64,000 nt of DNA from the NCBI GenBank assembly GCA_036186865.1, contig AP025041.1, positions 38,992,257-39,056,256 of the forward strand. The letters run 5' to 3'. The position numbers and the translations under genes were made by a program. Source of the DNA: Eustoma russellianum (taxonomy: Eukaryota > Streptophyta > Magnoliopsida > Gentianales > Gentianaceae). This document shows positions 1-10,373 of this stretch, in pieces; within the stretch, counting starts at the first letter, position 1, and each line of letters opens with the position of its first letter. Below the pieces are notes generated by a model that searched no databases, had not been told where the DNA came from, and saw only the letters and a program-made list of their open reading frames with translations.

Positions 1-22
1 GACCATGCGATAGGGACCCGTG

Positions 23-338
23 TGTAGAAATACATGGTAAAATATGCACTATAAACACACATATTTGTATACATAGAACACACAAATTATTGCATATAGA
101 ATATATGCTTATATATGTTCAAATACATGTAGTATACACATTAATATAAGCCACTAGTTCAGTGGCTAAGTAAGCATAGACAAATATGTCTTGTGCAGGA
201 ACTAGCCGCTGACATACTAGCCAGACTAGACGTTGTAAATTTTCTGGCCGTGGGAGGCTTGTACACAACCTCTACAATAGAGGAATACACTTGTATATTT
301 GAAACAACTTGATGAATAACATATTCGCAATTTCCGTA
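23..338 (+). repeat. 5' LTR of Copia-1
   Basis: The LTR starts with TGTAGAAATAC and ends just before the primer-binding site at 339. Its first 60 bases or so match the sequence after the polypurine tract at 4546. The right boundary is set by the primer-binding site, since the 3' LTR is too short for full alignment. Confidence 0.75.
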
Positions 339-351
339 TGGTGTCAGAGTC
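339..351 (+). other. Primer-binding site of Copia-1
   Basis: TGGTGTCAGAGTC differs at two bases from TGGTATCAGAGCC, the site complementary to the 3' end of plant initiator tRNA-Met. The changes fit the general decay of this copy. Confidence 0.75.
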
Positions 352-406
352 ATTATCCTCATAAACTCATATTTCTAAAGTATGACTATCTTTCCTGCTG
401 AGATTA

Positions 407-3400
407 GTGAGACCACAGGTCACTTCCACTCTTGAACAACCTTCAGGAGCAGGATTTCACACCTATTATTCTTCTTCTTTTGATGGAGCAACTATCATGA
501 TCACTACCATAAGCCTAATGGCAATAGTTATATGTTGCGGTCCAGGACAGTCGAAATGTTTATCACTGGAAGAAGAAAAGAGGATTATCTTAGTGGAGAT
601 GTCATCATTCCTGCAACTAAAAATCCAAAATTTAGAGCCTGCAAGTCTGAAACATTGTGATACTATCTTGGGTGATTGGGTCAATGATTCCTGGTATAAG
701 TATAATTTTCTATCCTATGCTACTGCAGCTGAAATATGGTCAGCTGCAAAAGAAGTGTACTCCAAAAAAGATAACAGTTTTGAGCTGTATGAACTTGAAG
801 CACACCTACAAGACATTAAACAAGGTGACATGTATGTTAACAAATACTATACTCAATTGACTAGAATCTGCCAATAGATTGACATACTTGAAGCACTGAA
901 ACAAATGGAGTGTTCAGATTCCTTACTAGATTACATAATTATTTTGACGCGGTGAGAAGTAGAATTCTTGGCACTGAACATCTGCCAAGTCTAAAAATTG
1001 TTTTCTCTTAAATAAGGCATGAAATAAGTAGAATAAAACTTATGGTGGGGACCTTACCTACCTTACAATTGAAGGTTCAGTCCTCCTAATTGATAAGAGT
1101 GCCACTGCTGCTGACATATCTAATGTTCAGACAACTACACCTATTGAAACTCAAGCTTCTGGTCATGTGGCTAGAAGAACAGGAATATTTGGACATGATA
1201 ACAATATACCATTTTGCAGATATTGTAAAAAATCTGGACTTAATATATGAATTCTGGAAGCTACATGGGAAACCAGGAGAAGGTAGGCCACCAAGACCAA
1301 CCAACAATCCTTAGAGAGCTACCAAACCTCAGGTTGCCAATATAGTAAGCATATATAGCATCACTAAATCAGCACATGGGAATTCAATTACTTTGCCTAC
1401 ATTGAGTCAGATTGAGGCTCTACTTCATTTGTTAAGTCAACAACATCTGCAACATAGTCTACACCAATACAAGCAACAATGGCAAGTTCAAGTAACATGT
1501 AAAACAGTTAGGTTCATTCCTGGATCATTGATTCTGGAGCTTCTGATCACATGACACACTATAAGATCTTTTACTTCATTATGAATACTTCACAAATCTT
1601 GAGTCTGTTAAGATAGCAACTGGATTATGCATAGAAGTTATTGGAAAGGGAGTACCCAGACTAATTGATAAATTGTTCCTGCGTGATGTGCTACATGTTC
1701 TTTTCTTGAATTTCAATTTGATATTAATTGGAAAAATAATACAAGACATCACCTGTTTTGCATTGTTCTCACCTCTAAGCTTGTTTTCAGGAGAGAACTA
1801 TGTAGGAGATGATTGGCAAGGCTTAAAAACTAAATGGACTTTTCATTTGCAAAATGAAGAACAAGAACAAATCACAAAAGAAGAAAGCATATATAATTTA
1901 TTCATGTACTAGTGTAAGGCCAAGTGGTGACCATATTTTGCTTTAACATAGATGATTGGGACACCCAAATTTTTTGTACTTGAAAAGGTTTATGCCAAAA
2001 TTGTTTATACAAGTTAATCTTAAAGATATCTATTATAAAGTTTGTCAGTTGGCTAAACATACTAAAACCAGCTATCCTGTTAAAGTGTATATGTATATCC
2101 AGCCTTTTAATCTAGTATATTTTCATATATAGGGGCCTTCTAGGATTGCTAATATTAATGGTATTAGATGGTTTTTTACATTTGTTGAAGGTTAATCTGG
2201 GTATACCTAATGAAACATTAGTTAGAAGTAGGTCAAATCTTCAAGAACTTTGTTAACTTAGTTAGAGATCAGTTTGAGATTACTATCAAGACTTTAAGGC
2301 CAGAAAATGGAGCAAAATATTTAAATAAGATAGTCATAGATTTCATGACTGAAACTAGGATATATCATCAAACTTCATGTGTATATATACCACAACAAAA
2401 TGGAGTAGATGATAGGAAGAATATACATCTATTGGAAGTAACCAGATCAATCATGTTTTCAATGAACGTTTCAAAGTTTTATTGGGAAAAAGCAGCTCTT
2501 ACCGCTACCTGTTTAATTAAAGAATTCCATCTAGGGTGTTATCTTATAAAACCTCCAAACAGGCCATGATAGAATAATTTCTCTTATACCAATTTGCTAT
2601 ATGTTTTATCTTTTACATTATTTGGGTGTATTGCATACGTCCACATACACCGGAGAAATAAATTGGATTGTAGGTCAACTAAACGTATATTTCTTGGATA
2701 TTCTGGTACTCAGAAGGGTTACAAATGTTATTGTCCTATAAAGATTTTTGTAACTTTAGATGCCGCATTTTATGAAGAACATGCATGTTATCTAAAGGTC
2801 CTTACTCAGACAATATTCTATTTAAACAAGAGAACTTTTGGCTTGATATTGTAAGATCAACACCATTAGAAAATGGTACTCAGTCAGAGGAAACTAGAGA
2901 GATTGCTATAAGAGATGAATCTGAAAATGCTAGAATCACTGAAAATCTTAGGGTAAATCTTCCTATAACTAGAATATATACTAGGAGACACACAGAGATG
3001 GGTAATATTCAGCCAACCACATAAAACACCCTATGTACAATGTTTTAGCATACAAAACCTATCCTAGATAATAGGCATCACTTCTTAAGAATGAAACTTG
3101 AGAATTAGTACATGCTACCAAAGGATTTAAGCAAGTAGGTTGTAAATAGGTTTCTTTTTTAAATACAATATTGATAGAACAGTGAGTAGATTTAAAGCAA
3201 GATTAATGACAAAAGGCTTTACACACACCTATGGGATTGGCTCTTTAGAAACCTTTGCACATGTAGCCAAGTTGAACACTATGAGGATTATATTTTCGTT
3301 TGTTATTAACATGGACTGAGATTTATTTCAATTAGATGTTAAGAATGTCTTCCTAAATAGAGACTTACAATAAGTTTTTATGGACATTCTACCTATTTTT

Positions 3401-4545
3401 AGTAATAACACTAACAAACACATGATATATAACTGAAGAAATCTTTGTATGGACTTAAGTAGTCATATAGAGCTTGGTATAGGAAGTTTACCAAAACAGT
3501 CATAAACCATGGTTTTAAACATATTGAAAGTGATCCCACTTTATTCACTAAGCTCAATGAAATAGGAAGACTTACCATCCTTGTTGTTTATATTGATGAT
3601 ATTATTCTTACTGGAAATGATTTGCAATGTTTAAACTAATAAAGAACAGTTATCTATTGAGTTTAAGATTAAAGACCTAGAAAAACTGAGATATTTATTA
3701 GGCATGGAAGTAGGGAGAACAAAGAATGGTATAAGTATATTAGAGAGGAAATATATTTTACATTTGATTCAAGAAACAAGATGCTTGGCTGTAAATCTAC
3801 TCACTCTAGTAGAATCAGAGCACAAACTTAAAAAACTGTGGGATAAAATTCACACAAACAGGTTGAGTTATCAAAAACTGGTAAGAAAACTAAACTATTT
3901 GTCTCATACAATGCTCGACATATGCTATGCAGTTAGTTTTATAAGTCAATCTATGCATGATCCTATTAATGAACAACTCAAGATTGCTTTGAGAATTCTT
4001 AGATAATTAAAAGCATCACTTATGCAATGACTATACTTTAAGAAAAATGAAAACGGGACATTCAAGTGTTTGTCGATATAGGCTGGGCTGTATCGAAGAC
4101 AAACATGATATCAACCACTGGATATGGAAATTATCTGTGGAGAAATTTGGTCACTTGGAGGAGTAAGAAACCACTAGTTGTATGAAGAAGCAGTGCGGAG
4201 ACAGAATTCAGGGCATTGACATTAGGATTGTGTGAAGAATTATGGATCAAGGGGGTTATAATAGAATTGGAACAGCCAGCATCTTTCCCAATCAAATTAT
4301 GTTGTGACAATGTTTCTGCAGTTAGCATGATAGAGAATCATATCCAATATGATAAGTCCAAGCATATAGAAATAGATCGACAATTCATCAAGAAGAAGAT
4401 TGAAGCCCAAGTTAACAAAATAGAGCATGCTCAATCAAGAAATCGAGTTGCATATATATTTATCAGACCAGTCTCTATAAGGATATTTCAGACTTTAGTG
4501 ATCAAACTTAGATGTCTAAATATGTATGTTAACCTTGAGGGGGAG
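407..4545 (+). pseudogene. Gag-Pol remnant of Copia-1
   Basis: Pieces of a copia polyprotein lie in several frames. A Gag segment of the UBN2 type covers about 407-877 (YKYNFLSYATAAEIWS). The protease motif WIIDSGASDHMT is near 1525. Integrase pieces lie near 2280-2520 (PQQNGVDDRKN), reverse transcriptase pieces near 3320-3720 (LDVKNVFLN, YIDDIILTGND) and RNase H pieces near 4200-4540 (KHIEIDRQFIKKK). The last frame reads NLEGEC through the polypurine tract, as in Copia-2. Many stops and shifts separate them. The element is known by family resemblance; the domain edges are my estimates. Confidence 0.88.
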
Positions 4546-4607
4546 TGTAGAAATACACTGTAAAATGTACATTGTAAATACACATATTTGTATACTCAGA
4601 ACACACA
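4531..4607 (+). repeat. Polypurine tract and truncated 3' LTR of Copia-1
   Basis: The tract TTGAGGGGGAG ends at 4545 and is followed by TGTAGAAATACAC, the LTR start. Similarity to the 5' LTR stops at about 4607 after GAACACACA, so roughly 250 bp of the LTR are missing. Confidence 0.8.
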
Positions 4608-4791
4608 TGCCTTTCTATTTATTTAATTCCTATCCTGGAATATGGTAAGCGTAAGTTTATATGCAAACTGATCAACATGTTTTTCTATTTATTTAATTCT
4701 CTTTTAGGAGTCAAAATGATATAGCTTTCACGAGCTTTCTTGGCAAAAATCCAGTAAATTAGATTCAAGCTAGAAATTTGCATGTCCTAGG
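4608..4791. other. Spacer between Copia-1 and Copia-2
   Basis: No gene seen. A segment of about 33 bp containing TTCTATTTATTTAATTC occurs twice, near 4613 and 4684, pointing to a small local duplication. Confidence 0.5.
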
Positions 4792-4843
4792 TTGAGTTTC
4801 AGCTAGTCCTATCCGAATCTAACCCAAAAGTTGTTGAGTTTCA
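4792..4843 (+). repeat. 42-bp tandem duplication split by Copia-2
   Basis: A 42-bp unit starting TTGAGTTTCAGCTAGTCCTA occupies 4792-4833. A second unit begins at 4834, is cut after TTGAGTTTCA by Copia-2, and continues at 10374 with GCTAGTCCTACCCGAATC. With the element removed, the two units are adjacent and differ at only a few bases. Confidence 0.85.
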
Positions 4844-5080
4844 TGTTGAAGAAGGAAATATGTGATTCTTACCATATAGCAAAGGGATCAAATCATTACC
4901 ATACACAGCAGAATAATGGAATAATTGCGTCTTACCTTGTATAGTGAAATCACATCATTACCATAGTTAGGTTGATTGGTTAATTCCTTGTATATCTTGT
5001 AATATACACTATAAGTAGGCTGTTATGTTGTATACGATTTCAATGAAGAAAAGTTTCTGATATATCAGTATACTCAAACA
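4844..5080 (+). repeat. 5' LTR of Copia-2 (237 bp)
   Basis: Begins TGTTGAAGAAGG and ends ATACTCAAACA. No difference from the 3' LTR was found in a base-by-base reading. As in other LTR elements it should hold the promoter and polyadenylation signals; a TATA-like ACACTATAAGTAG lies at about 5007-5019. Confidence 0.95.
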
Positions 5081-5093
5081 TGGTATCAGAGCA
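5081..5093 (+). other. Primer-binding site of Copia-2
   Basis: TGGTATCAGAGCA directly follows the LTR. It matches the complement of the initiator tRNA-Met 3' end, the usual primer for copia reverse transcription. Confidence 0.92.
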
Positions 5094-5310
5094 GGAAATC
5101 CCTCTCTGAAAAATACGTTGAGTTCTTTTCTGAGAATAGGCTCAGAAAAGAAACTTCATCATTGCCTTATAACTCTTTCTCAGCCATACGACCATACCTT
5201 TTTCTCGGCCATAAGGCCATTGCTTCATCCGCCTTCACAGTTAGAAGACTGTGTTGCGTGACCTTATTTTGCTTTCACCAGAACAAGTGTAAACCTGCAC
5301 AATCAGAAAC

Positions 5311-8300
5311 ATGTCAGATACAGGGAAAATTGAAGGATCCCACAATACACCAGAATCATCCAACACCCAAGGATCAGTTTCCGGAGATTTGGCGATCCAG
5401 GTAGCCCAAATTCTCCGGGACAGTCTTCGCACACCCTCAACTCCACAAACAATTTCTGTACCTGCACCAGAAACCTTGCATATCTCAGTCAAACTAAACA
5501 GCACAAATTATTCCCTATGGTCTACTGTCATATATAGGGCCATTCTTGGTCAAGGTAAAATTGCCCACTTAACTGGTAACCCTCAACCACCTTTACCGAA
5601 TGACCCATCATACCCGTCCTGGGAGCAAGATGACAACAGAGTATTCACTTGGATCTTACAAAACGTAGATCCAAACATGATTAGCAATATAACTAGGTAT
5701 CCCACCGCAAAAACGCTGTGGGATGGCCTAGCACTCACCTACGGAATGGGAGGGGACGGCCTCCAGATTTTTGACTTATACAAGCGGGCCAGTGGCATCA
5801 GACAAGGAAATGGAAGTGTTGAGGAGTGCTGGAATAGACTCCAGGATGCATGGGTGTCGATTGACACCAAAGACCCAAACCCGATGCTATGTCCAGAGGA
5901 CATCAGGTTATACAATCAAAAAATTCAATCTTTTCGTCTTTATCAATTTCTCATGGCCATTGGAGACCAGTTTGAACAGGAAAAAAAGGAGATTGTAAAG
6001 AGGGAGCCACTACCGTCCGTGGAAGCGGCGTTTTCTGAGATTAGACGGGCAGAAATGCGAAATAATGTCCTGAGAGGACATACTCCCTCAGAAGGAGACT
6101 CATCAATGGGAGTGGGTCAAGGTCTGGTTAGCAAATCCCCGGCCATGGGGAAAGGACGGCACAGACCGACACCGGCGGAGAAACAGGGACAATCAGTCAA
6201 CCCAACCCGCTCAAACCAATCACTGCGGGAAGGGAAGCCAGACAAGAGTCATCTCATATGCAACCACTGCAAAAAGAAGGGTCACACACGAGAACAATGC
6301 TTTCAGTTACTGGGATACCCAGATTGGTGGGAGGGGAAGAAGGTGAACACTGCCGGATTTGGAGGCTCTGGAACAGGAACCATCGCTCCTCAAGGGGAGG
6401 ACAGCCACGCTCCAGAAAGAGGCCCCCATCCCGCAGCAAATAACAGAGCATTACAGAAAGGGATCTCGCAGGAAGGAGATCAACCAGGAGCAAGCGGACA
6501 AACTGCGGCAGGTACAAGGGGGCTGGAGGGAAACCCTAGCCCCCTTTCCCTTTTATATAACGAAATTAACCCCCAGGTCCCTGATATTTTTGGAAAAGTT
6601 AGTTTAGTCCACCCAGTTAATGAAAATTCCCCGACAGTCCCACCAGTTACTGAACATCCCAATCCTGCCCCTACAATTATGGAAAATATTCCTTTAGCCC
6701 CAATAGTTCCTGGTCCTCCCAAATTGACCCCTCCAGTTCCACATAAATCCACAACTAGCCCCTACACTTCTCTGAATACTGCAATTGCCCACAATATATG
6801 TCACTCTCAATATAAGACCTCCAAGTGGATAATTGACTGCGGGGCTACCGACACCATGTCCTTTGACCCTGATGACTTTATTAGCCCATCACCACCACTA
6901 AAATCCCACGTTGAAACTGCTAGTGGTGAGACTATTCCCGTTCGTGGAGGAGGGACCATTGCCATAACACCTACTATTACCCTGCCTCACTGCCTTTTTG
7001 TGCCATCTCTTTCTACAAAATTGTTATCTGTCAATCAAATTACTAAGGAACTAGATTGTGTCGTTCTCATGTATCCTTCGTTTTGCATATTGCAGGACAT
7101 TCATACGGGGAGCATAATTGGACGTGGTACTGAGACTGGTGGACTCTACTACGTGGATGTCGTAGAGCAACAGGGCCGGTCTAATCTTGCCACCGGGTCG
7201 GTTACTCGTCAGTTGTGGCTTTGGCACCGCCGGTTAGGACATTCATCATTTAGTTATCTTAAATTTCTTTTTCCAGACCTGTTTTCTTCTAAAACAAATA
7301 AATTCCATTGTAACACTTGCCTCCGGGCCAAAATGCCTCGAGCAACATATCGGGCAAATAATACTCGTGTGAACAAAATGTTTTCTTTAGTACATTCAGA
7401 CATATGGGGCCCTGCCCCACATTCGACTCCATTGGGCTACAAATATTTTGTGATCTTTGTTGATGATTTTTCTAGAATGACGTGGCTATACATTCTCAAA
7501 AACAAATCTGAAGTTATAACAAAATTTGTGGAATTTCATAAAATGATTACCACACAATTCCATACTACTATACAAATCCTACGTTCTGATAATGGTGGGG
7601 AATACTTTGATGGGGCACTCAAAAAATTCTTCTCTGATAATGGCATGATTCACCAAACCTCGTGTCCCGGCACTCCTGAACAAAATGGAGTGGCCGAAAG
7701 AAAAAACCGAACACTCCTTGAAATGACACGAGCTATGATGCTTGATGCTAATGTTCCTCGGGGTTTCTGGCCGGAGGCGGTGTCTACTGCCACTTACCTG
7801 AGTAATAGACTTCCCACTTCAATCCTTAATCATCAAACCCCACTCCAAGTGTTAGCTACTCAAACTACAATACCTTCCATTTTGACCTTACCTCCCAGAG
7901 TTTTCGGATGTACGGTCTTTATCCATATCCCAAAACATCAACGAAACAAATTTGACCCCTGTGCTGAGAAATGTGCCTTTGTCGGATATGCCTCTACTCA
8001 AAAGGGCTATCGATGTTATAACCCTCTAACCCATCGCATCCATGTAACCATGAATTGCACCTTTCTTGAAACCGAGCCTTTCTTTTCCACCCAATCTCAG
8101 TCTCAGGGGGAGATAACTAGTGATGATACTCTCGATTGGCTGTCAATGCCACACTGGTCGACAACTGGACCAACACAGCAGGTAGATGACGCCGACTGCT
8201 CAGCGTCACTCCACGATGGAGAAGACATCAGTCTCACACCAACCAATGATGCTGCTCGGCTGAATGACCCACAACAGGTAAATGATAGTATATATGTTGA

Positions 8301-10137
8301 CGGTCTCAATTCTAGTTCTGATGGTAATTTGCCTGATTCACCTATTGTGTCTTCCACTGTTTTACCTGATTCACCTATTTCGTCTTCCGCTGATTCACCA
8401 TATGTGGACTATACTAATCTCTTTCCAGAAAGTCAGGGACGTGTGCTGCCACCTCGGAAAAACAGAGGAGTACCACCAGAACGATACTCCCCTTCCAAAG
8501 TCGCCCAAGCATCCGAGTACCCTATCGAAGGACTAAGTGTCTCAGGAGCAGCACGTAGCTTCTTTACAACATTATGTAATGAACAGGTTCCCAGTACTGT
8601 GGATGAGGCATCCAAACAACCACAATGGAAGGAGGCTATGGATATAGAAATGAAGGCACTTAGGACAAATCAAACCTGGGAAAAGTGTCAGCTACCTCAA
8701 GGAAAGAAAACTGTTGGGTGCAGGTGGGTGTTTACCATCAAATACAAAGCCGACGGAAGCATTGAAAGACATAAAGCTAGGTTGGTCGCCAAAGGATATA
8801 CACAAACATATGGCATTGACTACTCCGAGACCTTTTCTCCAGTAGCGCGATTAGACACTATTCGGGTGCTGTTCTCTATTGCTGCAAATAAAAACTGGCC
8901 ATTACTGCAGTTTGATGTGAAAAATGCCTTTTTACATGGGGAATTGAAAGAGGAAGTGTACATGGAACCTCCACCAGGGTTTACTCATGAATTCGAGCCA
9001 GCACAGGTGTGCAGATTGAAGAAGGCACTGTATGGACTCAAACAGTCTCCCCGTGCCTGGTTTGGTCGATTTACCTCTGTGATGAAAAAGGATGGGTACA
9101 AACAAAGCAACGCTGACCACACTCTCTTTTTCAAAAAACAGGGAAGTAACATTACATGTCTTATTATTTATGTTGATGATATGATTATTACAGGAGATGA
9201 TACTAACGAAATTTCTCGTCTCAGGAATCACTTGTTTACTCAGTGCGAGATGAAGGACCTTGGAGGCTTGAAGTATTTTTTGGGAATCGAAGTGCTGAGA
9301 TCACCAGCGGGCATTTACATCTCTCAACGCAAATACATTCTGGACTTGTTGACTGAGGTAGGACTCCTGGACGGAAAACCAGCAGATACTCCCATGATTC
9401 CAAATCAGAAACTGGAGATCATACAGGAAGCCCCACTGGTAGACAGAGAACAGTATCAAAGGCTGGTTGGAAAACTAATCTATCTGTCCCACACTCGACC
9501 TGATATTGCATATGCTGTTGGAGTAGTGAGCCAGTTTATGCACAGTCCACAAAAACATCACCTAGAAGCAGTATTCAGGATATTGAGATATCTCAAAGGC
9601 ACGCCCGGGCGCGGTATCTTATTCCAAAATCATGGACACTTGAGGATCGAGGCTTATACAGATGCAGACTGGGCTGGAAGTACGATAGACAGGCGATCTA
9701 CCTCTGGGTACCTTACTCTAATTGGTGGGAATCTGGTAACGTGGCGAAGTAAAAAACAATCGGTGGTAGCTTTGTCTAGTGCAGAGGCCGAGTTCCGAGG
9801 CATTGTGAAAGGAATCACTGAAGTCCTATGGTTACGAAAACTCATGATGGAACTAGGTTTCTTAGTGAAAGGGCCGACGAACTTGAAGTGTGATAATAAA
9901 GCATCCATTAGTATTTCTGAAAACCCAGTGCAGCATGACCGCACCAAACACATTGAGATTGATCGTCACTTTATTAAAGAGAAACTTGATCATGGAGTCA
10001 TTGCTCTACCGTTCGTCCGCTCAGAAGACCAACTTGCAGATATGCTCACTAAAGCTGTTAATGCACGAGTTTTCTCCAGTGTCTTGCACAAGTTGAACAT
10101 CAGAGATCCCACTGTTCAACTTGAGGGGGAGTGTTGA
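5311..10137 (+). CDS. Gag-Pol polyprotein of Copia-2 (1608 aa)
   Basis: A single open frame codes for all element proteins, which the encoded protease should cleave. A Gag UBN2 region spans roughly residues 50-250. A CCHC zinc knuckle lies at 317-330 (CNHCKKKGHTREQC). The protease motif is DCGAT at 509-513, with Cys where Ser or Thr is usual. The integrase zinc site uses H639, H644, C667 and C670; its catalytic triad D697, D760 and E796 has the expected D-35-E spacing. Reverse transcriptase carries YVDD at 1287-1290. RNase H has D1451, a glutamate near 1492 and D1528. The start is the first ATG after the leader. The TGA stop lies six bases inside the 3' LTR, so the LTR supplies the end of the frame. 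No break was seen. Confidence 0.97.
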   Translation: MSDTGKIEGSHNTPESSNTQGSVSGDLAIQVAQILRDSLRTPSTPQTISVPAPETLHISVKLNSTNYSLWSTVIYRAILGQGKIAHLTGNPQPPLPNDPSYPSWEQDDNRVFTWILQNVDPNMISNITRYPTAKTLWDGLALTYGMGGDGLQIFDLYKRASGIRQGNGSVEECWNRLQDAWVSIDTKDPNPMLCPEDIRLYNQKIQSFRLYQFLMAIGDQFEQEKKEIVKREPLPSVEAAFSEIRRAEMRNNVLRGHTPSEGDSSMGVGQGLVSKSPAMGKGRHRPTPAEKQGQSVNPTRSNQSLREGKPDKSHLICNHCKKKGHTREQCFQLLGYPDWWEGKKVNTAGFGGSGTGTIAPQGEDSHAPERGPHPAANNRALQKGISQEGDQPGASGQTAAGTRGLEGNPSPLSLLYNEINPQVPDIFGKVSLVHPVNENSPTVPPVTEHPNPAPTIMENIPLAPIVPGPPKLTPPVPHKSTTSPYTSLNTAIAHNICHSQYKTSKWIIDCGATDTMSFDPDDFISPSPPLKSHVETASGETIPVRGGGTIAITPTITLPHCLFVPSLSTKLLSVNQITKELDCVVLMYPSFCILQDIHTGSIIGRGTETGGLYYVDVVEQQGRSNLATGSVTRQLWLWHRRLGHSSFSYLKFLFPDLFSSKTNKFHCNTCLRAKMPRATYRANNTRVNKMFSLVHSDIWGPAPHSTPLGYKYFVIFVDDFSRMTWLYILKNKSEVITKFVEFHKMITTQFHTTIQILRSDNGGEYFDGALKKFFSDNGMIHQTSCPGTPEQNGVAERKNRTLLEMTRAMMLDANVPRGFWPEAVSTATYLSNRLPTSILNHQTPLQVLATQTTIPSILTLPPRVFGCTVFIHIPKHQRNKFDPCAEKCAFVGYASTQKGYRCYNPLTHRIHVTMNCTFLETEPFFSTQSQSQGEITSDDTLDWLSMPHWSTTGPTQQVDDADCSASLHDGEDISLTPTNDAARLNDPQQVNDSIYVDGLNSSSDGNLPDSPIVSSTVLPDSPISSSADSPYVDYTNLFPESQGRVLPPRKNRGVPPERYSPSKVAQASEYPIEGLSVSGAARSFFTTLCNEQVPSTVDEASKQPQWKEAMDIEMKALRTNQTWEKCQLPQGKKTVGCRWVFTIKYKADGSIERHKARLVAKGYTQTYGIDYSETFSPVARLDTIRVLFSIAANKNWPLLQFDVKNAFLHGELKEEVYMEPPPGFTHEFEPAQVCRLKKALYGLKQSPRAWFGRFTSVMKKDGYKQSNADHTLFFKKQGSNITCLIIYVDDMIITGDDTNEISRLRNHLFTQCEMKDLGGLKYFLGIEVLRSPAGIYISQRKYILDLLTEVGLLDGKPADTPMIPNQKLEIIQEAPLVDREQYQRLVGKLIYLSHTRPDIAYAVGVVSQFMHSPQKHHLEAVFRILRYLKGTPGRGILFQNHGHLRIEAYTDADWAGSTIDRRSTSGYLTLIGGNLVTWRSKKQSVVALSSAEAEFRGIVKGITEVLWLRKLMMELGFLVKGPTNLKCDNKASISISENPVQHDRTKHIEIDRHFIKEKLDHGVIALPFVRSEDQLADMLTKAVNARVFSSVLHKLNIRDPTVQLEGEC
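10121..10131 (+). other. Polypurine tract of Copia-2
   Basis: TTGAGGGGGAG sits directly before the 3' LTR and should prime second-strand synthesis. It is also coding, giving LEGE near the Pol C-terminus. Confidence 0.9.
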
Positions 10138-10368
10138 AGAAGGAAATATGTGATTCTTACCATATAGCAAAGGGATCAAATCATTACCATACACAGCAGA
10201 ATAATGGAATAATTGCGTCTTACCTTGTATAGTGAAATCACATCATTACCATAGTTAGGTTGATTGGTTAATTCCTTGTATATCTTGTAATATACACTAT
10301 AAGTAGGCTGTTATGTTGTATACGATTTCAATGAAGAAAAGTTTCTGATATATCAGTATACTCAAACA
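10132..10368 (+). repeat. 3' LTR of Copia-2 (237 bp)
   Basis: Same length and sequence as the 5' LTR, followed directly by the TTTCA duplication at 10369-10373. Confidence 0.95.
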
Positions 10369-10373
10369 TTTCA

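Larger units (their letters stand above)
23..4607 (+). mobile_element. Copia-1, decayed Ty1/copia LTR retrotransposon
   Basis: Fragments run in the copia order: LTR, primer-binding site, Gag, protease, integrase, reverse transcriptase, RNase H, polypurine tract and the start of a second LTR. Both LTRs begin TGTAGAAATACA and share about 60 bp with many substitutions. The right LTR then breaks off, so the element is old and 3'-truncated. The internal region is full of stop codons and frameshifts and cannot make a working polyprotein. Members of this class copy through RNA in cytoplasmic particles and integrate the cDNA. No target-site duplication can be read because the right end is missing. 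Confidence 0.9.
4844..10368 (+). mobile_element. Copia-2, intact Ty1/copia retrotransposon
   Basis: A complete 5525-bp element with two 237-bp LTRs that I read as identical, each running from TGTTGAAG to CTCAAACA. TTTCA flanks both ends (4839-4843 and 10369-10373). The primer-binding site lies directly after the 5' LTR and the polypurine tract directly before the 3' LTR. The interior is one open frame of 1608 codons with all Gag-Pol domains in copia order (protease, integrase, RT, RNase H). LTRs are identical at the moment of insertion, so this insertion is recent. The element looks autonomous; whether it is transcribed cannot be seen here. Confidence 0.97.
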
